From Thermoleophilia bacterium UBA5186 (GTDB taxonomy: Bacteria > Actinomycetota > Thermoleophilia > Gaiellales > Gaiellaceae), in assembly GCA_002413095.1 (NCBI GenBank), contig DHWI01000175.1, positions 8,732 through 15,797 on the forward strand: 7,066 nucleotides of DNA. The letters are read 5' to 3'. Under the pieces are notes generated by a model. The model saw nothing but the letters and a program-made list of their open reading frames with translations, did no database searches and had not been told where the DNA came from. Positions within the stretch are counted from its first letter, which is position 1, and each line of letters begins with the position of its first letter. A program made the translations under genes and the position numbers. Positions 1 to 5,520 of this stretch are shown piece by piece.

Positions 1-321
1 TGGCTCGACCCGCACAAGATGCGCCGGATCACGGTCGTCGGCCGCGAGAAGATGGTCGTGTTCGACGACATGGAGCTCGAGCGCAAGGTGACGATCTACG
101 AGAAGGCGCCGTGGCAGCGGGCCGAGACCTACGGCGAGTGGCAGACGCGGAGCGGCGACATCTACAGCCCGAAGCTCCCGAACGACGAGCCGCTGCGCCT
201 CGAGTGCTCGCATTTCCTCAAGCTCGTCGAGGGAAAAGGCGACCGCGGGAAGGTGGCCCGCGACGGCGCAATGGTCGTGCGGGCGCTCGAGCGACTCACC
301 GACTCCCTCCGCACCAAGTAA
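1..321 (+). CDS. Gfo/Idh/MocA-family NAD(P)-dependent sugar oxidoreductase, C-terminal part (5' truncated by window edge)
   Basis: The reading frame is open from base 1 (first visible residues WLDPHKMRRITVVG) to a TAA at 319-321, giving 106 visible residues. An ATG at 19 is internal, because coding sequence of the same character continues upstream of it. The visible part fits the C-terminal beta-sheet domain of this family: a Trp-Leu-Asp-Pro strand, then RRITVVGREKMVVFDD, then a long tail with the surface segment GDIYSPKLPNDEPLRLE and a final helix of the type HFLKLVEGKG...ALERL. The Rossmann NAD(P) domain lies outside the window. Family members oxidise sugars or nucleotide sugars. With an acyltransferase 17 nt downstream, a UDP-GlcNAc(A) 3-dehydrogenase role like WlbA/WbpB is a reasonable inference, but substrate cannot be read from this fragment. 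The stop codon lies inside a perfect palindrome at 315-335. Confidence 0.85.
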   Translation, partial: WLDPHKMRRITVVGREKMVVFDDMELERKVTIYEKAPWQRAETYGEWQTRSGDIYSPKLPNDEPLRLECSHFLKLVEGKGDRGKVARDGAMVVRALERLTDSLRTK

Positions 322-335
322 CAGACTGTTACTTG
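315..335. promoter_or_regulatory. Perfect 21-bp palindrome across the oxidoreductase/acyltransferase junction
   Basis: The arms CAAGTAACAG (315-324) and CTGTTACTTG (326-335) are exact reverse complements around a single A at 325. The left arm contains the TAA stop of the upstream gene (319-321). The right arm ends three bases before the ATG of the next gene at 339. The arms are AT-richer than the surrounding DNA, so GC-rich background does not explain the symmetry. It could be a dimeric repressor operator, or an RNA hairpin (nine pairs, GAC loop) that hides the start of the acyltransferase unless a ribosome finishing the upstream gene opens it. It is not followed by a T run, so a classical terminator is unlikely. 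The symmetry is seen directly; the function is inferred. Confidence 0.55.
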
Positions 336-338
336 AGC

Positions 339-980
339 ATGGCTGACGTTCACCCCACCGCGACGGTCTATCCGGGGACGTTGCTCGGGGAGGGCGTGAA
401 GGTGCTCGAGCACGCGGTCGTCGGTAAGCAGCCGTCGCTCTCGCCGCGCTCGACGGCGAAGCGCGAGGAGCTGCCCCCGACGGAGATCGGGGACGGGACG
501 ATCGTCTCGACCGGCGCGATCGTGTTCGCCGGCTCGCGGATCGGCGCGCGAGTCATCCTCGGCGACCAGTCGTGCGTGCGCGAGCGCGTCACGGTCGGCG
601 ACGACGTCGTGATCGGCCGCGGCTCGCTCGTCGAGAACGACACCACGATCGGCGCGCTCACGAAGATCCAGGCGATGGCCTACATCACGGCGTACTCGAC
701 GCTTGAGGAACAGGTCTTCATCGCGCCCTGCGTCCAGACCACGAACGACAACTTCATGGGCCGGACCGAGCGGCGGCACGAGCTGATCAAGGGGCCGACG
801 ATCCGGCGCGGCGCGCGCGTGGGGGGCGGCGCGGTGCTGCTCCCGGCGGTCGAGATCGGCGAGGAGGCATTCGTCGGCGCGGGCGCCGTCGTCACGAAGG
901 ACGTTCCGGCCCGCGCGGTCGTCGTCGGGAACCCCGCGCGGCAGATCCGCGACGTGTCAGACGACGAGCTTCTTTCTTAG
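339..980 (+). CDS. Left-handed beta-helix (hexapeptide) acyltransferase, WlbB/WbpD-like nucleotide-sugar N-acetyltransferase
   Basis: This 213-residue protein begins MADVHPTATV, the usual opening of sugar O/N-acyltransferases. Hexapeptide turns run through most of it: residues 7-28, then 49-112 (IGDGTIVSTGAIVFAGSRIG and following), and 153-185 (VGGGAVLLPAVEIGEEAFVG). It ends in the family signature GAGAVVTKDVPARAVVVGNP (181-200) plus RQI. The loop TTNDNFMGRTERRH (134-147) matches the loop before the last coils in WlbB/WbpD-type enzymes. Residues 29-48 (GKQPSLSPRSTAKREELPPT) interrupt the repeat pattern as an extra loop. It probably transfers acetyl from acetyl-CoA to an amino group on a UDP-sugar in the cytoplasm, as a trimer. 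The frame is open back to 111, but those bases encode the oxidoreductase in another frame, so I start at 339. An in-frame TTG at 333 is an alternative. No good Shine-Dalgarno is visible, so coupling to the upstream gene is likely. The TAG stop overlaps the convergent subtilase stop. Confidence 0.88.
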   Translation: MADVHPTATVYPGTLLGEGVKVLEHAVVGKQPSLSPRSTAKREELPPTEIGDGTIVSTGAIVFAGSRIGARVILGDQSCVRERVTVGDDVVIGRGSLVENDTTIGALTKIQAMAYITAYSTLEEQVFIAPCVQTTNDNFMGRTERRHELIKGPTIRRGARVGGGAVLLPAVEIGEEAFVGAGAVVTKDVPARAVVVGNPARQIRDVSDDELLS

Positions 981-2389
981 CTTTTGAAGAACTTGAGCGT
1001 GTAAGCGCCGTAGCCCTCGGTGTCGAGGCGCACGCGAACGTCGTACCAGCCTTCGGTCGGCACGACGACGTCCAGCGTGTGCACGGCTCCCGATTCGGCG
1101 GCGTGAACGGTGATCGTCCGGCGCCGAGTCACCTGCAGCGCCGTCTCGGTTCCCGGCGTCCCGTCCAGACGCACCGAGAGCTGCTCGCCGGCGCGCAGGA
1201 AGACGGAGTAGACGTCCAGCGGGTCGTCCCAGTAGTCGAGCGTCGCGTCGATGCGACCGGTGCGACCGTAGACGCGTGCGGCGGCCGTGGTCGCGCCGTC
1301 GTTCGGCTCGCGCGCGTCGGCGGGCGGCAGCGGCCCGTCGAGCATCGCGATCGCGCGGGTCACGTCGATCCTGCCCCAGCCGCTCAGCGAGTCGCGGCCC
1401 GGCCGGCACTCCGCGCAGATCGGCGCAGCGACGTCGTCGGCCGAATGCTCGAGGATCCAGAGCACCTGGTCAGACGAGAGCTCTGGATGGAGCGCGAGCA
1501 GAATCGCGGCGGTCGCCGAGGCCTGAGGCGCCGCGAACGACGTCCCGGCCCCTGCCCGGAAGAAGCCGTCGCCGCAGTCCGAGTAGCCCTGGTCAAGGCA
1601 GCCGGGCCGCTTCCGCGTCAGCGCACGCGGAAAGGTGGAGACCATCTCGTCGCCGGGAGCCGCAAGGTCGACGAAAACGGGATCGCGATCGGAGAAGCGC
1701 GGGACGGAGCCGGCGCGGGTGAGCGCACCGACACCGAGAACGTGCGGCAGCGCGGAGGGCCAGCTCGCATACGGCCACGGGGCTGAAGGAGCGTCGTCGC
1801 CGTTGCCGACCGCGGCGATCACGACCGCGCCCTGTGCGGTCGCGTAGGCCACCGCGGCCGCCTCCTCCGCCGAATACGTGTCGAGCGAGCGCGAATCGGG
1901 GGCGCGGACGCCGGCGAGGCTCAGGTTGATCACGCGAGCGCCACGGTCGGCGGCCCACCGGATTGCCTGCGCCTCCGCGTGCGTGCTGACGGAGCCGTCC
2001 GCGTACGCGGCCTTCGCCACGAGCAGCCGTGCGCTCGGCGCCATCCCCGCCATGCCGATCCGGTTGTTGGTCAGCGCGGCGATCTCGCCGGCGACGAACG
2101 TCCCGTGACCGACCGTGTCGACGAGCGCCTTCCCGCCTACGAAGCTCTTCGCCGCGGCGATGCGGCCCTTGAACTCCGGATGCCCGCCGTCGATCCCTGA
2201 ATCGACGACCGCGACGAGTACAGGCTGGAGCGCGGGGAAAGTCGGCCAAGCGTCGAAGGCGTGATCCTGGGCGAGGTAGTACTGGCGCGGGAAGAGTGGG
2301 TCGTTCGGCGTGAACGCGGCCCCCGCCCTGGCTCCACTCGCAACCGGCGCAAGTGCGAGAGCGGCAAGCGTGACCGCCGCGAGCCTCAC
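977..2389 (-). CDS. Secreted S8 (subtilisin-like) serine peptidase with C-terminal PPC-like domain
   Basis: This 470-residue exported endopeptidase has a complete catalytic triad: Asp63 in VAVVDSGIDGGHPE, His95 in VGHGTFVAGE and Ser284 in GAGTSFAAPQAS, with oxyanion Asn196 in AAVGNGDD. Residues 1-22 form a short signal peptide (Ala/Leu core, Ala-Xaa-Ala-like end). The mature enzyme seems to begin almost at once (FTPNDPLFPRQYYL), with no space for the I9 inhibitor propeptide of classical subtilisins. Residues about 359-470 (EPNDGATTAA, then DYWDDPLDVYSVFLRAGEQL) match the bacterial pre-peptidase C-terminal (PPC) domain. Cys264, 272, 325 and 328 could form disulfides outside the cell. The start is GTG at 2389-2387, overlapping the TGA of the SpoIID-domain gene (GTGA), so the two are translationally coupled. 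I see no Shine-Dalgarno of its own. The natural substrate is unknown; the neighbour suggests an envelope or secreted protein target. Confidence 0.93.
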   Translation of the reverse strand: MRLAAVTLAALALAPVASGARAGAAFTPNDPLFPRQYYLAQDHAFDAWPTFPALQPVLVAVVDSGIDGGHPEFKGRIAAAKSFVGGKALVDTVGHGTFVAGEIAALTNNRIGMAGMAPSARLLVAKAAYADGSVSTHAEAQAIRWAADRGARVINLSLAGVRAPDSRSLDTYSAEEAAAVAYATAQGAVVIAAVGNGDDAPSAPWPYASWPSALPHVLGVGALTRAGSVPRFSDRDPVFVDLAAPGDEMVSTFPRALTRKRPGCLDQGYSDCGDGFFRAGAGTSFAAPQASATAAILLALHPELSSDQVLWILEHSADDVAAPICAECRPGRDSLSGWGRIDVTRAIAMLDGPLPPADAREPNDGATTAAARVYGRTGRIDATLDYWDDPLDVYSVFLRAGEQLSVRLDGTPGTETALQVTRRRTITVHAAESGAVHTLDVVVPTEGWYDVRVRLDTEGYGAYTLKFFKS

Positions 2390-4005
2390 GCCGAGACGAC
2401 GCGGAGCGGCGCCGAGCTACCCGCCACGAAGCCGTGGCCAGGCGCAACGTGAGCGCGGTACATCCCGGGTGAAAGCGTGAGCATCGCCTGGAACGTGCCG
2501 TCCGCGCTCAGATCGGCGCGCGCCACCGTCTTCCAGGTCGTACCGCTCTGTCGCTGAACCTCGACGGGCGCGCCCTCGAGCGCCGGCTTCACCGATCCCC
2601 GCAGCGATGTCTGGTCGGTCGCGGGAGCGAGCTTGACGAGCGGGGCGACCCGAACTTTGACCGCGCTGGAGAACACCTTCCCGGACGAGAGCCGGTACTG
2701 CGTCGCCTGCAGCGGCTTGATGACAGTGCTGATCACACCATCCGGCGAGGGCGTAACCGCGCCGAGCTGCGACCAGGGCGCGGTGCCCACGCGCGACTCG
2801 AGGAGGACCGGCGTGAAGCCGCGCACGACGCCGTCCAGCCGGGCACGCGCCCCGTAGACCACAGCGGGCCCCGTCGGTGCGGAGAGTCCCATTACGCCAA
2901 GTGAGAACCAGGTCGAGCGGAGACCGAGGAGGCGCCGCACGTCGCCTGCCGCGACGGTCACCTGACCGAGCGTGCCGGTGGCAGTCAGAGAGGTAGCCCG
3001 CCCGGAGCCGTTCACGGTGGCCTGGACGTCGACGAGCTTGCCGGGAACCTTCAGCTTGCCGGCGAGCGTCGCTGCCGTGAAGAGAAACGGGCCCCAGTCG
3101 TGGTGCGGCGAAATCGTGTCGTAGGGATCGGCCACGGAGACCAGGTACGGAACCGGTTTGGCGTTTGGCCAGACGTCCTGGATCGCCGCCGTGCGCCCTC
3201 CGGAGCTGGAGTAGAAGTACGTCGTCGCGACCTTGCCCTGGTAGAGCACGACCTGGCCGGCGGTCGCGTCAACCGCAGCGCTCGCCTCGGGCTGCTCCCC
3301 GTCGACCCCGCGGTAGACCTGGCTGCGCGTGTCCGAATACAGGTCGAACGAACCGCTGGTCTTGCGCACCGCGAGCGCGTACGACCGCGCGGCGATCGCC
3401 TGGCACTTCAGCGCCTCGGCAGCCCAGGTGTGAGGCATCTCCGACGGGACGACGCCGTACAGGTACGCCTCGAGGCCGACCGTATTGACGACCTGGAGCT
3501 TTCCTCGCACGACCGCGACCTGCAGGGAGCCTCGGTAGCGCCGGTCGAGCTTCAGCGGCTGGCCGCCCGGGGAGAAGACGAGCGGGCCGGGCAACGCTTT
3601 CGCCGGCTTGGACGGATCGACCTTCACCTTCAACGCCGTCGTAAGCGTCACAGCGCCGGGATCGAGCGGATAGCTCGTCCCAGAGGCGTCCTTGACCGTG
3701 AACGGCACGCCCGACGAGAGGCTCACGGTCTTCGCGCCCGCCCCCAGGAGCACGCGCACGCGCGCGAGCGGAGCGGGCCCGAGCGTGGTCGACGGGTAGT
3801 AGTGCGCGAGGATGCGCGGAGCAAGCCAGCCGTGCTGCGCGTAGCCGTATGCACCCCACTGCGGCATCCCGACGCCGTGCCCCCAGCCGTGGCCGGTGAT
3901 GATGAAGGTCGCGGAAGAGAGCGGCACCGTCTGCCCACGCGAAGCAGCGCCGCCGCCGGCGACGCTGAGTGCGGCAAGGACAAGGAGAGCGATGGTTCGG
4001 CGCAT
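2386..4005 (-). CDS. Exported SpoIID/LytB-domain protein (putative peptidoglycan lytic transglycosylase) with C-terminal beta-rich repeats
   Basis: From ATG 4005 the protein has 539 residues. Residues 1-22 are a signal peptide (MRRTIALLVLAALSV, small residues). Next comes GHGWGHGVGMPQWGA (38-52) with YAQHGWLAPRILAHYYPSTTL (pieces at 55-75), then the SpoIID core: YLYGVVPSEMPHTW (181-194), EALKCQAIAARSYAL (197-211), YRGVDGE (231-237) and YSSSGGRTA (265-273). Glu189 in SEMP aligns with the catalytic Glu of Bacillus SpoIID, which cleaves denuded glycan strands. Residues about 380-539 look like two Ig-like or carbohydrate-binding beta domains (VYGARARLDGVV...; LRGSVKPALEGAPVEVQRQ). The GHGxGHG motif is N-terminal, whereas in Bacillus it follows the core; I recall this order from other actinobacterial proteins. 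The frame extends to 4065, but the extra 20 residues precede the signal peptide and GGGGG lies 8 nt before ATG 4005, so I use the shorter form. It heads the operon with the subtilase. Sporulation itself is not implied. Confidence 0.9.
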   Translation of the reverse strand: MRRTIALLVLAALSVAGGGAASRGQTVPLSSATFIITGHGWGHGVGMPQWGAYGYAQHGWLAPRILAHYYPSTTLGPAPLARVRVLLGAGAKTVSLSSGVPFTVKDASGTSYPLDPGAVTLTTALKVKVDPSKPAKALPGPLVFSPGGQPLKLDRRYRGSLQVAVVRGKLQVVNTVGLEAYLYGVVPSEMPHTWAAEALKCQAIAARSYALAVRKTSGSFDLYSDTRSQVYRGVDGEQPEASAAVDATAGQVVLYQGKVATTYFYSSSGGRTAAIQDVWPNAKPVPYLVSVADPYDTISPHHDWGPFLFTAATLAGKLKVPGKLVDVQATVNGSGRATSLTATGTLGQVTVAAGDVRRLLGLRSTWFSLGVMGLSAPTGPAVVYGARARLDGVVRGFTPVLLESRVGTAPWSQLGAVTPSPDGVISTVIKPLQATQYRLSSGKVFSSAVKVRVAPLVKLAPATDQTSLRGSVKPALEGAPVEVQRQSGTTWKTVARADLSADGTFQAMLTLSPGMYRAHVAPGHGFVAGSSAPLRVVSA

Positions 4006-4147
4006 GTGCAAGACCCCCGGCGTCCCGGAGGCTCGGGACACGACGAGGCTAGCGGACCCACGCACGTGCAGCGGTTTTTCGTCCGCAGACCCAGGGTTCG
4101 CCTGGTTTCCGTTGACCCGTCCGAGGTAAGAGACTCACGGGCGCACG
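4006..4147. promoter_or_regulatory. Divergent intergenic region (SpoIID-domain gene / protein kinase)
   Basis: These 142 bp separate two divergent genes, so promoters for both should lie here. No strong consensus is visible. On the + strand, TTGACC at 4112-4117 could be a -35 element, but the hexamer 17 nt later (TCACGG) is a poor -10. If used, transcription would start near the kinase ATG and give a nearly leaderless mRNA, consistent with the absence of a Shine-Dalgarno there. On the - strand, a six-pair hairpin (4022-4027 with 4034-4039, arms GTCCCG/CGGGAC) would sit in the SpoIID-gene leader just before its ribosome binding site. Smaller symmetries are CCAGG/CCTGG at 4091-4105 and GCACGTGC at 4062-4069. 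All are short enough to arise by chance in GC-rich DNA. A promoter location is inferred from gene direction only. Confidence 0.4.
4014..4018 (-). promoter_or_regulatory. Ribosome binding site of the SpoIID-domain gene
   Basis: On the - strand GGGGG (followed by T) lies eight bases before ATG 4005. It is G-rich and well spaced though not the AGGAGG consensus. Together with the signal peptide that begins at MRRTIALL, it decides for this ATG rather than the in-frame ATG at 4065. Confidence 0.45.
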
Positions 4148-5518
4148 ATGCCAGTCGAAACAGACATCCTGCCGCCCCGCTATCGCGGACCACAGCGCGT
4201 GGGCCGCGGCGGCATGGGCGAGATCTACCGGGCCACCGACGCCACCCTCGGCCGTGCCGTGGCGATCAAGATACTCGCCGAGCGTTACGCCGAGGACGAC
4301 GCAGTGCGCGAGCGCTTCACGCGCGAGGCGCTCGCCGCGGCGCGGCTCTCGGGCGAGCCGAACATCGTCACGATCTTCGACGTCGGCGACTGGAACGACC
4401 GGCCCTTCATCGTCATGGAGTATCTCGCCGGCGGCTCGCTCGAAGAGAAGCTCCGCAGAGAAGGCGCGCAGCCCACGCAGCAGGCGTGCGAGTGGCTCGA
4501 GGACACGGCGCGGGCGCTCGATGCGGCGCACGGCCACGGCGTCGTCCACCGCGACGTCAAGCCGGCGAACCTGCTTCTCGACCGGGACGACAACGTCTAC
4601 GTCGCGGACTTCGGGATCGCGAGCGCCGCCGGCCTCGACTCGATGACGATGACCGGGACGGTGATGGGGACGGCGGGCTACCTATCGCCCGAGCAGGCAC
4701 AGGGCGACCGCGCGACGGCGGCGAGCGACCGCTACGCGTTCGGTGTCGTCGCATTCGAGCTTCTGACGGGGACGCGGCCGTTCGAGGCGGAATCGATGAC
4801 GGCGGAGGCCGCCGCGCATGTCCACGCGGACGTCCCGTCGGTGGTCGACCGACTGCCGAGCCTCCCGTACGAGCTCGATCCGGTCTTCCAACGGGCGCTC
4901 GCCAAGGAGCCGGGGGCACGTTATGCGACCTGCGCCGAGTTCGTCGCGGACCTGCGCCAGGCGCTGCACGAGGCCGCCGGAATGACGCGGCAGCTCACGT
5001 CGGTGGCCGGCTCGCCACCGCGTGCTTACGCACTCCCGCGCGGTCGGCGCTTTCCGGTCGTTCCGGCGCTGGTCGGGCTCGGCCTGATCGTCGCGGGGAT
5101 CGCCGCCGCGGCGCTGCTCACGCGCGGAGGCGACGCCACGCCGGTCGCCAAGACGTTCGTCCGCACCGTCGTGAAGACGACGCCAGGGAAAACGATCACC
5201 CAGGAGACCACCGTGACGACCGCTCCGGCAGCGAGCGCAGGCACGAGTCTCGCCCAGGGACGGCGCGACAGCGACGCCGCGTTCAACCTGATTCGTGCCG
5301 CGAACTATTCGGCCGCGTTGCCGCTAGCGCAGCAAGCGCTCTCGGAGCTGCGCGGTACCGGCAACATCTACGAGGGGTACGCGAACTACAACGTCGGCAC
5401 GTCGCTCATCCACCTCGGGCGCTGCTCCGAAGGCCTGCCGTACCTGGACGCGTCGGAGCGGATCCAGGGCCACCGCAGCGAGTTCGACCGCGACCGCGCC
5501 CTCTGCAAGAACCGCTAG
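4148..5518 (+). CDS. Transmembrane Hanks-type Ser/Thr protein kinase with TPR-like extracytoplasmic domain
   Basis: This 456-residue kinase has all the key motifs of an active enzyme: glycine loop GRGGMGEIY (19-27), Lys41 in VAIK, helix-C Glu60, HRDVKPAN with Asp136, DFG at 154-156, and an activation segment SMTMTGTVMGTAGYLSPEQ (165-183) with several Thr residues for autophosphorylation. The kinase domain runs from about 11 to 275. A basic juxtamembrane stretch (PRGRRF, 297-302) precedes one membrane helix (about 303-324), giving N-in/C-out topology. Outside follows a Thr-rich linker (331-366), then two helical repeats with TPR-like spacing (about 376-402 and 408-440; NYSAALPLAQQALSEL and YANYNVGTSLIHLGRCSEGL). 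Cys426 and Cys453 might pair. Typical actinobacterial PknB has PASTA domains here; this one does not. It phosphorylates proteins on Ser/Thr in the cytoplasm in response to an unknown external cue. It is divergent from the SpoIID/subtilase unit. No Shine-Dalgarno is visible (GAGG is 21 nt upstream). The stop lies 2 nt from the rfbB stop. Confidence 0.93.
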   Translation: MPVETDILPPRYRGPQRVGRGGMGEIYRATDATLGRAVAIKILAERYAEDDAVRERFTREALAAARLSGEPNIVTIFDVGDWNDRPFIVMEYLAGGSLEEKLRREGAQPTQQACEWLEDTARALDAAHGHGVVHRDVKPANLLLDRDDNVYVADFGIASAAGLDSMTMTGTVMGTAGYLSPEQAQGDRATAASDRYAFGVVAFELLTGTRPFEAESMTAEAAAHVHADVPSVVDRLPSLPYELDPVFQRALAKEPGARYATCAEFVADLRQALHEAAGMTRQLTSVAGSPPRAYALPRGRRFPVVPALVGLGLIVAGIAAAALLTRGGDATPVAKTFVRTVVKTTPGKTITQETTVTTAPAASAGTSLAQGRRDSDAAFNLIRAANYSAALPLAQQALSELRGTGNIYEGYANYNVGTSLIHLGRCSEGLPYLDASERIQGHRSEFDRDRALCKNR

Positions 5519-5520
5519 CC

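Noticed and set aside
315..335. Palindrome as an intrinsic terminator or LexA box
   Set aside because: No T run follows the hairpin, and the sequence does not match the actinobacterial LexA pattern (CGAAC...GTTCG).
111..338. N-terminal extension of the acyltransferase to ATG 111
   Set aside because: These bases encode the conserved C-terminus of the oxidoreductase in another frame; the extension is Arg-rich and unlike the family, whose members begin close to the VHPTA motif.
162..779. 205-codon - strand frame antisense to the acyltransferase
   Set aside because: Low-complexity Arg/Asp-rich translation opposite a well-supported gene.
1593..2447. 284-codon - strand frame overlapping the subtilase
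   Set aside because: Arg-rich shadow of the subtilase in a shifted frame, without motifs.
4006..4065. 20-residue N-terminal extension of the SpoIID-domain protein from ATG 4065
   Set aside because: It would bury the signal peptide behind 20 residues, and the internal ATG 4005 has a spaced GGGGG upstream.
4022..4080. Hairpin GTCCCG/CGGGAC, the GCACGTGC palindrome and the T5 run as terminator or operator
   Set aside because: The arms are six bases or fewer, such pairs are common by chance in GC-rich DNA, and the T run does not directly follow a stem.
4091..4105. Small hairpin with GGTTCG resembling a tRNA T-arm
   Set aside because: The pairing does not fit the T-stem around TTC, and no acceptor, D or anticodon arms are nearby.
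4660..4675. Repetitive GATGACGATGACCGGGACGG tract in the kinase
   Set aside because: It encodes the Thr/Met-rich activation segment; the repetition follows from the residues and codon bias.
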